The translations under genes were made by a program, and so were the position numbers. Positions 1-6,913 of a DNA stretch of 15,692 nt are shown here, one piece after another. The DNA comes from an uncultured Collinsella sp. (GTDB lineage Bacteria; Actinomycetota; Coriobacteriia; Coriobacteriales; Coriobacteriaceae). Where the stretch lies: assembly GCA_902482615.1 (NCBI GenBank), contig CABTAA010000014.1, positions 1 through 15,692 of the forward strand, given 5' to 3'. Position 1 is the first letter of the stretch, and each line of letters opens with the position of its first letter. The notes beneath the pieces are model-generated. The model made no database searches. It worked only from the letters and a program-made list of their open reading frames with translations, and was not told where the DNA came from.

Positions 1-366
1 ACCTGCCAGATCATGGGTACTGCCCCGGAGAATATCCGCCACTTCATTGAGCTGCGCGGCATTGGCATCGTCAATGTGGCCCGTGTGTACGGCGTGGGCG
101 CGGTCAAGCTGAGCGAAAGCCTTGACCTTGTGGTTCAGCTGGAAGCATGGGACCCCACTAAGAACTACCAGCGCACCGGTCTGGAAAACGAATACTACGA
201 CATTCTGGGCGTCAGTATTCCCAGCACCAGCATTCCGGTCTCACCGGGCCGCAATCTGGCTGTCGTGCTGGAAACTGCAGCCATCAACAACCGCCAGAAG
301 AAGATGGGTTACAACGCAGCGCGTGAACTGCTGATCCGTCTGGGTCTGGACGATAAAATGGATTGA
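1..366 (+). CDS. hprK: HPr kinase/phosphorylase, C-terminal part (5' end outside window)
   Basis: The reading frame is open from base 1 to the TGA at 364-366, giving 121 codons of the C-terminal half. HprK phosphorylates and dephosphorylates Ser46 of HPr and so controls carbon catabolite repression in Firmicutes. The call rests on the run IRHFIELRGIGIVNV followed by VYGVGAVK, which matches the family's conserved C-terminal region after the P-loop, and on the LEAWD..YQRTGLE segment. The Walker A motif lies upstream of the window. It ends 28 bases before the murB start, an order (hprK-murB) common in Clostridia. Codon choice (CTG for Leu, GCA for Ala) differs from the Collinsella-like genes further right, and HprK is mainly a Firmicutes protein, so this end may not belong to the same genome as the rest. 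Confidence 0.87.
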   Translation, partial: TCQIMGTAPENIRHFIELRGIGIVNVARVYGVGAVKLSESLDLVVQLEAWDPTKNYQRTGLENEYYDILGVSIPSTSIPVSPGRNLAVVLETAAINNRQKKMGYNAARELLIRLGLDDKMD

Positions 367-394
367 TCCCACACCGCAAAAGGAGCAAGTTATC

Positions 395-1330
395 ATGGAA
401 CGATTCAAGCAGAAACTGCAGGCAGAAGCGATCCCGTTCAGGGAGAACGAACCGCTTGCGGCGCACTGTACCTTTAAAATCGGAGGCCCGGCACAGCTGT
501 TTGTCATGCCGGAAAACGAGCAGCAGCTCTGCAGTGCAGTTGCGCTTTGCAAAGAGCAAGCTGTCCGCTATTACCTGCTGGGCAACGGCAGCAACATCCT
601 GTTTGCGGACGAAGGCTTTTCCGGTGTGGTGATCGATGTTTCGGCACTGGACGCAGAGATCGCGGTGGAAGATACAGTCCTGACCGCAGGCGCAGGTGTC
701 CGCCTTGCGGCACTGTGTAAGGCGGCACTGAAGCATGGCCTGTCCGGGCTGGAATTTGCCTACGGCATCCCCGGCACGGTGGGCGGTGCGGTCTACATGA
801 ACGCCGGTGCCTACGGCGCCTGCATGGCCGATGTTTTGGAGTCCGTGCGCGTCTATAAGCCCGCCCGCGCGCTCGACGACGGCACCCGCGGCAGCGGCAA
901 TATCATTGAGTTCGATGTCGACGAGCTTAACCTGGGCTATCGCAAGAGCCGCATCGCCGACGACGGCTTTATCGTGCTCTCTGCCACCTTTAACCTCGCC
1001 CCGGGCAACGCCGCGATGATCAAGGCCGACATGGACGACTACCGCCAACGCCGCGAGGACAAGCAGCCGCTCGACATGCCGAGCGCCGGTTCCACTTTCA
1101 AGCGCCCCGAGGGCCACTTTGCCGGCAAGCTCATCATGGATGCCGGTCTGCGCGGCCATGCTGTCGGCGGCGCGCAGGTGAGCGAAAAACACTGCGGCTT
1201 CATCGTCAACGCCAACCACGCCACCGCCGCCGACGTCGACGAACTCATCCGCCACATCCAATCCGAGGTAAAGCAGCAGTTCGACGTAGACCTCGAACCC
1301 GAAGTCCACCGAGTCGGAGAATTCCTATAA
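395..1330 (+). CDS. murB: UDP-N-acetylenolpyruvoylglucosamine reductase (possible chimera)
   Basis: MurB is the cytoplasmic flavoenzyme that reduces UDP-GlcNAc-enolpyruvate to UDP-MurNAc in peptidoglycan synthesis. The 311-residue product has the expected landmarks: HCTFKIGG at 24-31, the FAD-binding GNGSNILF, GIPGTVGGAVYMNAGAYG at 124-141, LGYRKSRI with the family Tyr, PSAGSTFKRP with the catalytic Ser, and the C-terminal EPEVHRVG with the catalytic Glu. The start ATG follows AAAGGAG by 9 bases. Length and motif order fit the short (type IIb) MurB. Base composition changes inside the gene. Up to about base 800 it resembles hprK (CTG, GCA). After about 840 it is rich in GCC, CTC and CGC like galE. 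The frame is continuous, so the product would still be full length. It is followed by a strong terminator. Confidence 0.93.
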   Translation: MERFKQKLQAEAIPFRENEPLAAHCTFKIGGPAQLFVMPENEQQLCSAVALCKEQAVRYYLLGNGSNILFADEGFSGVVIDVSALDAEIAVEDTVLTAGAGVRLAALCKAALKHGLSGLEFAYGIPGTVGGAVYMNAGAYGACMADVLESVRVYKPARALDDGTRGSGNIIEFDVDELNLGYRKSRIADDGFIVLSATFNLAPGNAAMIKADMDDYRQRREDKQPLDMPSAGSTFKRPEGHFAGKLIMDAGLRGHAVGGAQVSEKHCGFIVNANHATAADVDELIRHIQSEVKQQFDVDLEPEVHRVGEFL

Positions 1331-1369
1331 AAAAGAAGGCCCCGAAAGGGGCCTTCACTTTCTTTTATT
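1331..1369 (+). terminator. Rho-independent terminator of murB
   Basis: A perfect 9-bp stem (1335-1343 with 1348-1356) closes a GAAA tetraloop and is followed by the T-rich tract 1359-1369. It begins right after the murB stop codon. Confidence 0.9.
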
Positions 1370-1408
1370 CAGACAACCAGTCCGGTGTGTCGCGCTCAGG
1401 ACCCGAGA

Positions 1409-1539
1409 GGGCCGGGACAGTCCGAGAGGTATAAGGTTGATCGCGAGTTCCGCACGAGCCGGAGAGCACTTAATGTGCTCTCCGTGCGAGCAGGACTGTC
1501 CGAGCAGGCAACCTTATACCTCTCGGACTGTCCCGGCCC
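1409..1539. repeat. Nested inverted-repeat element between convergent genes
   Basis: Bases 1409-1439 are the exact reverse complement of 1509-1539, a perfect 31-bp inverted repeat. Inside it, 1451-1455/1461-1469 pair with 1475-1483/1484-1488 as a second hairpin (9+5 bp, a 5-base bulge at 1456-1460, loop TTAAT). A partial copy of the outer arm motif (GGACTGTCCGAG) occurs at 1493-1504. No T-tract follows on either side, so it is not a standard terminator. It lies between murB (plus, ending 1330) and the hydrolase gene (minus, ending 1549). Size and structure suggest a REP/MITE-like dispersed repeat or a structured RNA. The function is unknown. Confidence 0.8.
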
Positions 1540-1548
1540 AACTTATCG

Positions 1549-2754
1549 TTACGACAGCGCAATACCGCCAAGCCAGCCCCAGCGCACGCCAGAGCCAGTG
1601 CCGTAGAACCCAATGAACGAGTCAAGCGACCTCGACGTGATGGCGCCCTCGTTGCTCATAACGATGCCGCCGCCAACATAGATGCCCACGTGTCCGTACA
1701 GCAGACCCGGCGTACCGGTGCCGCTGTGCGACGAGTCGGCCACGATCATGCCCACCTGCAGCGCCGAACGATTAGAGCTGTAGCACCAGGCGTTAAACAT
1801 GTCGCACGCATTGCCGCCAAAGTAGCCCACGCCGGCGTTACGGAACACGTTGGTAACCCACGCCGCGCACCAATTCTGACCCGGCGAAGGCGTGGAGTAG
1901 CACGCGTTGACGACGGCCTGTTGCTTGCCCGAGCCGGCATTCTGCTGCGGAGTTCCGGGCGCATACGATCCGCCACCCGAGCTTGAACCACCCGAGTAGG
2001 AATTGTTCTTGTTTGCGGCAGCCGCGGCAGCGGCAGCCTTCTTGGCAGCCTCCTCGGCCTGAGCGGCAGCAAGAATCTCGGAATCGCGCTGGGCCATGAG
2101 CTCCTTGACATCGTCGGAGAGGCCGTTCAGAACCGTCTGGACCTCCTGCTGCTTGGCCTGCATGTCCTGCATCTGAGCCGTCTGCTGGTCCTTGAGCTTC
2201 TCCAAGTCGGCTTTTTGCGACTCGAGCTCTGACTTCTGTGTATCGAGCTCTTTCTGGATGGTCTGGATGTCCTCGATGGCGTCGCGGTCGCTCTTGTTGA
2301 TCTTCTCGACGTAATGCGCGTTGGCGACGAGTTCCTCAAACGAGCCAGAGGCGAGCAGCAACGACAGAATATTGGTACCGCCCGACTTGTAGCTGGCGGC
2401 AACGCGATCGGAAAGGTCGTTACGCTTCTTCTTGAGCTCCGACTTCTTGGTGTCGATCTGCTCCTGGGTGTCGTCGATCTGACCCTGCACACCTTCGATA
2501 TCGCTGAGGGTCTGGGCATTCTTGTTGGCGAGCGCCGCGTACTCATTGGCAATGCTGTCGAGCTGAGCCTGGACCTCGTCGAGCTGGGCCTGGGCGGCAT
2601 TCAGTTTGTCGGTGGTTTCTTGGCTGGCCTCAGCCGCATGGGCGCGGGTGGGCAGGCCAAAAAGAACAGCCGCGGAAGCAGCGCCGAAAAGAGCCTTGAG
2701 GGCAGTGCGGCGCGAAAGCTCCTGCGTAAAAATGGAATCGTTGTTTGGTGACAT
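1549..2754 (-). CDS. Secreted coiled-coil NlpC/P60-CHAP-type cell-wall hydrolase
   Basis: The 401-residue product probably cleaves peptidoglycan peptides at the cell surface. The N-terminus has a twin-arginine signal (SRRTALK at 14-20), a hydrophobic stretch at 21-34 and an AHA cleavage site near 38-40. Residues ~45-235 are a long coiled coil rich in Gln, Glu, Asp and Lys, as in PcsB/CwlO-type hydrolases. An Ala-rich run and a Gly/Ser linker follow (to ~275). The C-terminal domain has the likely catalytic Cys296 in NWCAAWV and His355 in YGHVGIYVGGG. The WCAAWV context resembles CHAP domains more than the classic DCSGFV of NlpC/P60, so the subfamily is uncertain. The start ATG has GGAG about 6 bases upstream. 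It is monocistronic, convergent with murB and divergent from galE. Tat export of such a hydrolase is a little unusual. Confidence 0.85.
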   Translation of the reverse strand: MSPNNDSIFTQELSRRTALKALFGAASAAVLFGLPTRAHAAEASQETTDKLNAAQAQLDEVQAQLDSIANEYAALANKNAQTLSDIEGVQGQIDDTQEQIDTKKSELKKKRNDLSDRVAASYKSGGTNILSLLLASGSFEELVANAHYVEKINKSDRDAIEDIQTIQKELDTQKSELESQKADLEKLKDQQTAQMQDMQAKQQEVQTVLNGLSDDVKELMAQRDSEILAAAQAEEAAKKAAAAAAAANKNNSYSGGSSSGGGSYAPGTPQQNAGSGKQQAVVNACYSTPSPGQNWCAAWVTNVFRNAGVGYFGGNACDMFNAWCYSSNRSALQVGMIVADSSHSGTGTPGLLYGHVGIYVGGGIVMSNEGAITSRSLDSFIGFYGTGSGVRWGWLGGIALS

Positions 2755-2775
2755 ATGTACTCCGTTACATGCTTA

Positions 2776-2805
2776 TTTATATGTCGCTCAACTCAAACAT
2801 ATTAA
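2776..2805 (-). promoter_or_regulatory. Candidate promoter of the hydrolase gene
   Basis: On the minus strand TTAATA (2800-2805) and TATAAA (2776-2781) are 18 bases apart and lie 22-51 bases upstream of the ATG. The rest of the 268-base divergent gap (2755-3022) holds only the galE signals; no gene was seen in it. Confidence 0.35.
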
Positions 2806-2960
2806 CGCACATCGCGCTTGTCCCAACTATTTCCACGAACGGCTGGAAAAGCATGGTCAGCGGCTCGCAAATACGTCCCACACCAAAGGTAAGAATTATG
2901 CAAATAACACCCTATGAGTACGTTAACATCATTCCTCTGGTTTTCCTGACCCGCGTGTTT

Positions 2961-2985
2961 TGGGCGCGCCCAGCTGCGCTATACT
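2961..2985 (+). promoter_or_regulatory. Candidate galE promoter with palindrome upstream of -10
   Basis: A good -10 hexamer TATACT lies at 2980-2985, 38 bases before the galE ATG. The -35 is poor (GTTTTG at 2957-2962, 17-base spacing). The perfect 12-bp palindrome TGGGCGCGCCCA (2961-2972) occupies the spacer and could be an operator. Confidence 0.45.
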
Positions 2986-3022
2986 CCCCTCAAGAAGTGT
3001 TCCTGATTCGATAGGAGACTAC

Positions 3023-4084
3023 ATGTCCAAAGCACTCGACCCCAAAGACACCTGCGTCCTCGTTACCGGCGGCGCCGGCTTTATCGGCTCGCACACCGTC
3101 GTTCAGCTGCTCGAGGGTGGCTACCAGGTTGTCGTCGTCGATGACCTCTCCAACTCCAGCGCCGTTGCCATCGACCGCGTCAAGACCATCGTGGGCGACG
3201 AGGCCGCCAAGAACCTCACCTTCTACGAGGCCAACGTGCTCGACCGCGATGCGATGAACAAGATCTTCGATACCCACCAGATCGACCGCGTCATCCACTT
3301 CGCCGGCTTTAAGGCCGTTGGCGAGTCGGTGAGCAAGCCCGTCGAGTACTATCACAACAATATCGAGAACACCCTGGTGCTCATCGATGTCATGCGCAAC
3401 CACGGTTGCAAGTCCATCATCTTCTCGAGTTCTTCGACCGTCTACGGCGATCCGGACAATCCGCCCGTCACCGAAGAGGACCCCAAGAAGCCCGCGACCA
3501 ACCCCTATGGTTGGACCAAGTGGATGATTGAGCAGATCCTCATGGACGTCCACACCGCCGACCCCGAGTGGGACGTCGTGCTGCTCCGTTACTTCAATCC
3601 CATCGGTGCCCATCCGTCGGGCCTGATCGGCGAGGACCCCAAGGGCATCCCCAACAACCTGGTGCCCTACGTCGCCCAGGTCGCCGTCGGTAAGCTCGAG
3701 GCCGTTCAGGTCTTTGGCAACGACTACCCCACCCCCGACGGCACCGGCGTGCGCGACTACATCCACGTGTGCGACCTGGCATCTGGTCACGTTGCCGCCC
3801 TCAACTGGATGAACGGCAAGACCGGCGTCGAGATCTTTAACCTGGGCACCGGCACCGGCACCTCGGTACTCGAGGTCGTCGCCGCCTTCTCCAAGGCCTG
3901 CGGCAAGGAGCTGCCCTACGTGATTCGCGAGCGCCGTGCCGGCGATATCGCCGCCAACTGGTGCGATGCCTCCAAGGCCGAGCGCATGATGGGTTGGAAG
4001 GCCCAGTACGACATCGCGGATATGTGCCGTGACAGCTGGAATTGGCAGAGCCATAACCCCCACGGCTTCGCCGCCGCCGCGTAG
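3023..4084 (+). CDS. galE: UDP-glucose 4-epimerase
   Basis: GalE interconverts UDP-galactose and UDP-glucose using bound NAD, in the Leloir pathway and in cell-surface sugar supply. The 353-residue protein has the Rossmann motif TGGAGFIGSH (glycines 16, 19, 22), the Ser-rich SSSSTVYG segment (Ser135-138) with the catalytic Ser/Thr, and Tyr162/Lys166 in NPYGWTK. It also has LLRYFNPIGAHPSG, GVRDYIHV and the C-terminal RAGDIAANWCDASKAERMMGW block, all typical of bacterial GalE. The ATG at 3023 was chosen because AGGAG lies 5 bases upstream and the family begins near this point; an ORF extension to 2960 is ignored. Codon use is the Collinsella-like standard for this window. The gene is monocistronic with its own promoter and terminator. 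Confidence 0.96.
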   Translation: MSKALDPKDTCVLVTGGAGFIGSHTVVQLLEGGYQVVVVDDLSNSSAVAIDRVKTIVGDEAAKNLTFYEANVLDRDAMNKIFDTHQIDRVIHFAGFKAVGESVSKPVEYYHNNIENTLVLIDVMRNHGCKSIIFSSSSTVYGDPDNPPVTEEDPKKPATNPYGWTKWMIEQILMDVHTADPEWDVVLLRYFNPIGAHPSGLIGEDPKGIPNNLVPYVAQVAVGKLEAVQVFGNDYPTPDGTGVRDYIHVCDLASGHVAALNWMNGKTGVEIFNLGTGTGTSVLEVVAAFSKACGKELPYVIRERRAGDIAANWCDASKAERMMGWKAQYDIADMCRDSWNWQSHNPHGFAAAA

Positions 4085-4108
4085 CCACTCCCCCGCGATA
4101 GATTTTTT

Positions 4109-4142
4109 GGCCCCGGTCTCCAATGTGAGACCGGGGCCTTTT
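4109..4142 (+). terminator. Rho-independent terminator of galE
   Basis: A perfect 12-bp GC-rich stem (4109-4120 with 4127-4138) with a 6-base loop is followed by TTTT (4139-4142). The decayed IS3 orfA stops being recognisable exactly at this hairpin. Confidence 0.92.
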
Positions 4143-4360
4143 AGGAGCTCGTTCTCGGGCTCGAGCTCGCGCATGCACTTGCGGCCGCCGCGACCGGGTG
4201 GTTGGTCAGCTCCTTCTTCCTGACCGTCACCCATCTTCCCAGGGTCTTCTCGTTGATGCCGAGGTCGGCTGCCACTTGGGCGATGGGCTTCCCCGACGCG
4301 GCGGCGAAGTCTGCGGCCTCGGCGCGGTACCCCGCTGTGTAGGAGGGCCCGTCTGCCATG
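4143..4360 (-). pseudogene. IS3-family transposase OrfA remnant, truncated and frameshifted
   Basis: The ATG at 4360 follows AAGGAG (4369-4374). It begins a protein with the OrfA helix-turn-helix: MADGPSYTAGYRAEAADF, then SGKPIAQVAADLGINEKTLGRWV. After ~50 residues the frame degenerates. The expected continuation RELEPENELLK is present at about 4147-4180 in another minus-strand frame, so there is a frameshift near 4180-4200. Homology ends at the galE terminator, where OrfA would continue and OrfB (DDE integrase) should follow; OrfB is absent. This is insertion-sequence debris and not a working regulator, despite its HTH. The open frame runs on to 4141. Confidence 0.78.
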
Positions 4361-4652
4361 ACTGACACTCCTTTCTTTTTGGCGCTGAAACGATTATCGC
4401 CGCTCAACGCCATTCCTCTAAGTCAAGTGTCCTTGAATACGATACAGTTCAAATGGACGAGGAGAATCTGGCGCTCCTCTCGATGAGCCCGGAGAGGTCC
4501 CTGGTCGTCACCTTCCCCCGCGCGAACGCGAAGCGGACGGCGGCGAGCCATGTCCTCACCGCGCGTTCCATTTAGGGAGTCCTCGAGAAGTCGATCTCTC
4601 TGTGCGATAATCGAGCTATTGAGTCTCGCGAGTTTAGAGCTGGTGATATGCA
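4361..4652. other. Gap with likely IS3 end and module promoter
   Basis: The left part (to about 4440) is the leader of the orfA remnant and probably includes the insertion-sequence end: CTAAGTCAAGTGTCC at 4417-4431 resembles IS3-type termini, though no matching right end is left. From 4441 to 4600 there is only a 40-codon plus-strand ORF (4453-4575) and a 76-codon minus-strand ORF without recognisable motifs. Both are probably fortuitous or remnants. Confidence 0.4.
4603..4611 (+). promoter_or_regulatory. Candidate extended -10 promoter of ATPase/nuclease module
   Basis: TGCGATAAT (4603-4611) fits an extended -10 (TGN plus GATAAT) 41 bases before the TTG start of the ATPase gene. No good -35 is seen. 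Confidence 0.35.
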
Positions 4653-5951
4653 TTGAAAATCAAGATGAAAAACATCGGCAGGGTCGCTGAGGCCGATATC
4701 GAGATTAATGGTATTGCCGTGATCGCCGGGGAGAACGGGACGGGGAAAAGCACGGTTGGAAAAGCGCTTTATGCGGCCTTCAACAGCATGTCCGATTCGG
4801 AGAACAAAATCGACCGCATGAGGCGCAATAGTGTTGAGCGCGCCATCAGGAAGGCATATGTGGGAAGCCCTCTCGACTCCACGTCTCGCCACAGGCGAAC
4901 TGCTGGAAGAATGAATAGTTTCATCGACAGGGTTTTTTCGGGCGAGTGCACGAGGGACGAGCTTATTGATGAGATAAAGGAGTATTACGGGGAGGAGATC
5001 TCCCGTGAGATCGAATCCGATTTCACGAATGGCGTAGCAGGAGTTGCCGATCAGATTATCGAGATCATGGATATCTCCGATGATGAGGTATTTCGTGCGA
5101 TTGCGACAAACAGGTTCCGAAGCGAGTTCAACGGCCAGATCAATTCGGTTTTCGGCGAAGAGCCCGGGAAGGTCGAACTCCAGATAAAGGACGCATCTAC
5201 GGTTTTCTCGGTTGCAAGTGACGAGGTGGCGGAGGTGCACGATAGGAGGGTTTTGCGATTCAGGGCGCATTATCTGGACGACCCGTTCCTGATCGATTCT
5301 CTCGGAGGACCCTACGGCCCCGCTTTTCGGTTCAAGCCCCTCCTTGGACACCAGGAGGAGCTGCGGCAAGATTTGATTCAGGCGACCATCCGTAACGATG
5401 ACAGCGAGTCCTCGCTGTTCGAAGAGATCGCGAAGGAGCGACACCTGAAGGTTCTCATGGACAAGGTTTCCTCCTTATGTCCGGGGCATTTCGAGAGGAG
5501 CGAAAGTCGCGGTCACCTTACGTATCTCGAAGAGGGCTTCGCTCGGGGGTTGGAGCCTGGGAACCTTTCTGCTGGCTTGAAGACGTTCGCCATCATGAAG
5601 GTGCTCTTGAAGTCCGGCGCGCTAGATGCCGGAGGGACTATTATCCTCGATGAACCCGAGATTCATCTTCATCCTGCATGGCAGCTGGCCTTCGCCGAGA
5701 TAATCGTGCTGCTCCAGAAAGAGCTCGGGATGCACGTCTTAATGAGCACCCATAGTCCATATTTCCTGAATGCGATCGAAGTGTATTCTAAGAAGCACGC
5801 TGTTGATGGATTGTGCTCATATTATCTTGCGGAGACCTGCACTGATGGACGCTCTCGCTTTGCCGATATAACCGGCTCGACTGAGGTCGCCTACGAGAAG
5901 CTGGCGGCTCCTTTTGATACGCTTGAGAGGGAGGAGTACGGCCTTGAGTAG
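4653..5951 (+). CDS. OLD/RecF-like AAA ATPase, candidate defence protein
   Basis: The 432-residue ATPase is of the AAA_15/AAA_21 (SMC-like) type. It has Walker A GENGTGKST (26-34), a long insert (~50-300) typical of this class, the ABC-type signature LSAGLKTF (305-312), Walker B TIILDEPE with D333/E334, and the H-loop STHSPYF with His367. It ends soon after, so unlike full OLD proteins it has no TOPRIM nuclease domain. The nuclease role probably falls to the next gene. The TTG at 4653 is the longest sensible start (GGTGAT upstream); ATG 4665 is an alternative. It overlaps the next gene by 8 bases, so the two are probably translated together. Codon use is more AT-rich and mixed than in galE, which suggests transfer. 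By analogy with Septu, Gabija and PARIS it may sense phage infection. That is inference, and I cannot name the system. Confidence 0.82.
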   Translation: MKIKMKNIGRVAEADIEINGIAVIAGENGTGKSTVGKALYAAFNSMSDSENKIDRMRRNSVERAIRKAYVGSPLDSTSRHRRTAGRMNSFIDRVFSGECTRDELIDEIKEYYGEEISREIESDFTNGVAGVADQIIEIMDISDDEVFRAIATNRFRSEFNGQINSVFGEEPGKVELQIKDASTVFSVASDEVAEVHDRRVLRFRAHYLDDPFLIDSLGGPYGPAFRFKPLLGHQEELRQDLIQATIRNDDSESSLFEEIAKERHLKVLMDKVSSLCPGHFERSESRGHLTYLEEGFARGLEPGNLSAGLKTFAIMKVLLKSGALDAGGTIILDEPEIHLHPAWQLAFAEIIVLLQKELGMHVLMSTHSPYFLNAIEVYSKKHAVDGLCSYYLAETCTDGRSRFADITGSTEVAYEKLAAPFDTLEREEYGLE

Positions 5952-6612
5952 CGACCTGTGCGCCTCCTGCCCTCATCCGAACTCTCCCGCGGTGCCAGAT
6001 GGCAGCGATGGTTGCTCCCGTTGCAGGACCTGTATCCTAAGGGACTGCACGTCGACCATCTCCAAAACATCCAGAGACGGGAGCGTCTCTCTTGTGGATG
6101 ACGATTTGCCTGTTGTCAATTTTGACTCTGTTAAAGAATGCTACTGCAAGAAGGTCAATAGGTGGATGCAACTCCCGCGCTCCGCCGATGCGCTGTATTG
6201 CGATCGGGAAACGTTATATCTAGTCGAATTTAAAAACGGCAGTCTGAAGGAGACGCTGGGGAAGAGGCTCAATCCCAAGGATGACGAAGAGCTTGGTATC
6301 AATCTTGGCCAAAGGGACGCCCTCATCGAGAAGTGCAAGGACAGCGTTTTGATCTGCTCGGACCTGTGGGGAAAGAGGACGAGATGGTTTCGCGAGCACT
6401 GCGTCTTTGTTTTGGTATACAACGAGGACAAGAACAAGACCGCGTTGAAGCGGGTTGCCAGCTCGATTAGGAAAAAAGCGCGTTTTGGGCTTCCTGACAA
6501 ATTGAAAGGTTTTTGCGTGAAGGATGTCTTGACGCTAACCGAAAAGGAGTTTTCGACATCGCTCCTTTCAACTTGGCGAGACGCAGAAGAAATCGCGGAG
6601 GTCGACGCGTAG
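5944..6612 (+). CDS. Cys-rich protein with PD-(D/E)xK-like nuclease motif
   Basis: The product has 222 residues from the TTG at 5944. This start was chosen because AGGGAGGAG (5928-5936) lies 7 bases upstream and it overlaps the ATPase stop by 8 bases. Residues 1-35 hold six cysteines (6, 9, 24, 27, 30, 35) in C-x2-C and C-x2-C-x2-C groups, suggesting a zinc-binding module. Then PRSADALYCDRETLYLVEFKNG gives Asp82, Glu95 and Lys97, spaced like the D...ExK core of restriction-endonuclease-fold nucleases. The downstream KCKDSVLICSDLW...FVLVYN segment also fits that fold. A family name was not recognised. With the ATPase it forms a two-gene ATPase/effector unit. The likely role, cutting DNA or RNA when the ATPase is triggered, is inferred. 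No terminator is visible in the 22 bases before the convergent gene. Confidence 0.72.
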   Translation: MSSDLCASCPHPNSPAVPDGSDGCSRCRTCILRDCTSTISKTSRDGSVSLVDDDLPVVNFDSVKECYCKKVNRWMQLPRSADALYCDRETLYLVEFKNGSLKETLGKRLNPKDDEELGINLGQRDALIEKCKDSVLICSDLWGKRTRWFREHCVFVLVYNEDKNKTALKRVASSIRKKARFGLPDKLKGFCVKDVLTLTEKEFSTSLLSTWRDAEEIAEVDA

Positions 6613-6634
6613 GAGACCGAAAAGCATCCGGTGG

Positions 6635-6913
6635 CTATTTGCTCCCGATATCGATCGTTCGTCTGCAGTCGGTTTTCTTTCCGCTGCGCCCGCCAGTTTG
6701 CGATGAGTCGCGCACCGTGTGAAGCTCAACACGGATGAAATACAAATATAATCCCCCCTTGCACTGTGTTGATAAATATTGCTCGTCGAACTCATCTGAA
6801 CTGGGCTTTCTTGCATAGAACTGCCTGAACCTGAGCGTTTTCGGGTATCGCATTGCCCGATCGAGCACCATCGCGACCTTCTCAAGCTTGTCCTCGGGCG
6901 GACTCATAGCCAC
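6635..6913 (-). CDS. Small protein of unknown function
   Basis: The 92-codon ORF (MAMSPPEDKLEK...; second ATG at 6907) overlaps the end of the upstream minus-strand ORF by 32 bases in another frame. It has no clear ribosome-binding site, no signal peptide and no membrane segment. The middle, RYPKTLRFRQFYARKPSSDEF, is basic and then acidic. The last ~25 residues are low-complexity and hydrophilic. No family is recognised. It may be a coupled second gene, or the C-terminal part of the upstream gene after a frameshift: that product ends GCGYE, and PPEDKLEKVAMVLD would follow naturally. It converges on the nuclease gene with 22 bases between. Confidence 0.4.
   Translation of the reverse strand: MAMSPPEDKLEKVAMVLDRAMRYPKTLRFRQFYARKPSSDEFDEQYLSTQCKGGLYLYFIRVELHTVRDSSQTGGRSGKKTDCRRTIDIGSK

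Noticed and set aside
284..1309. 341-codon minus-strand ORF opposite murB
   Set aside because: It spans the 3' end of hprK and nearly all of murB, has low-complexity Val/Ala/Asp-rich text and no ribosome-binding site. It is an antisense shadow.
2990..4234. 414-codon minus-strand ORF opposite galE
   Set aside because: It is the antisense shadow of a clear galE gene in GC-rich DNA. Only its first residues (RELEPENELLK) are meaningful, as the frameshifted end of IS3 OrfA.
4423..4653. 76-codon minus-strand ORF before the ATPase gene
   Set aside because: Basic low-complexity text with no ribosome-binding site or known motif. It lies across the likely IS end and promoter.
4572..5444. 290-codon minus-strand ORF opposite the AAA ATPase
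   Set aside because: The plus strand carries all ATPase motifs. The minus reading has no recognisable family and would cover the module's promoter.
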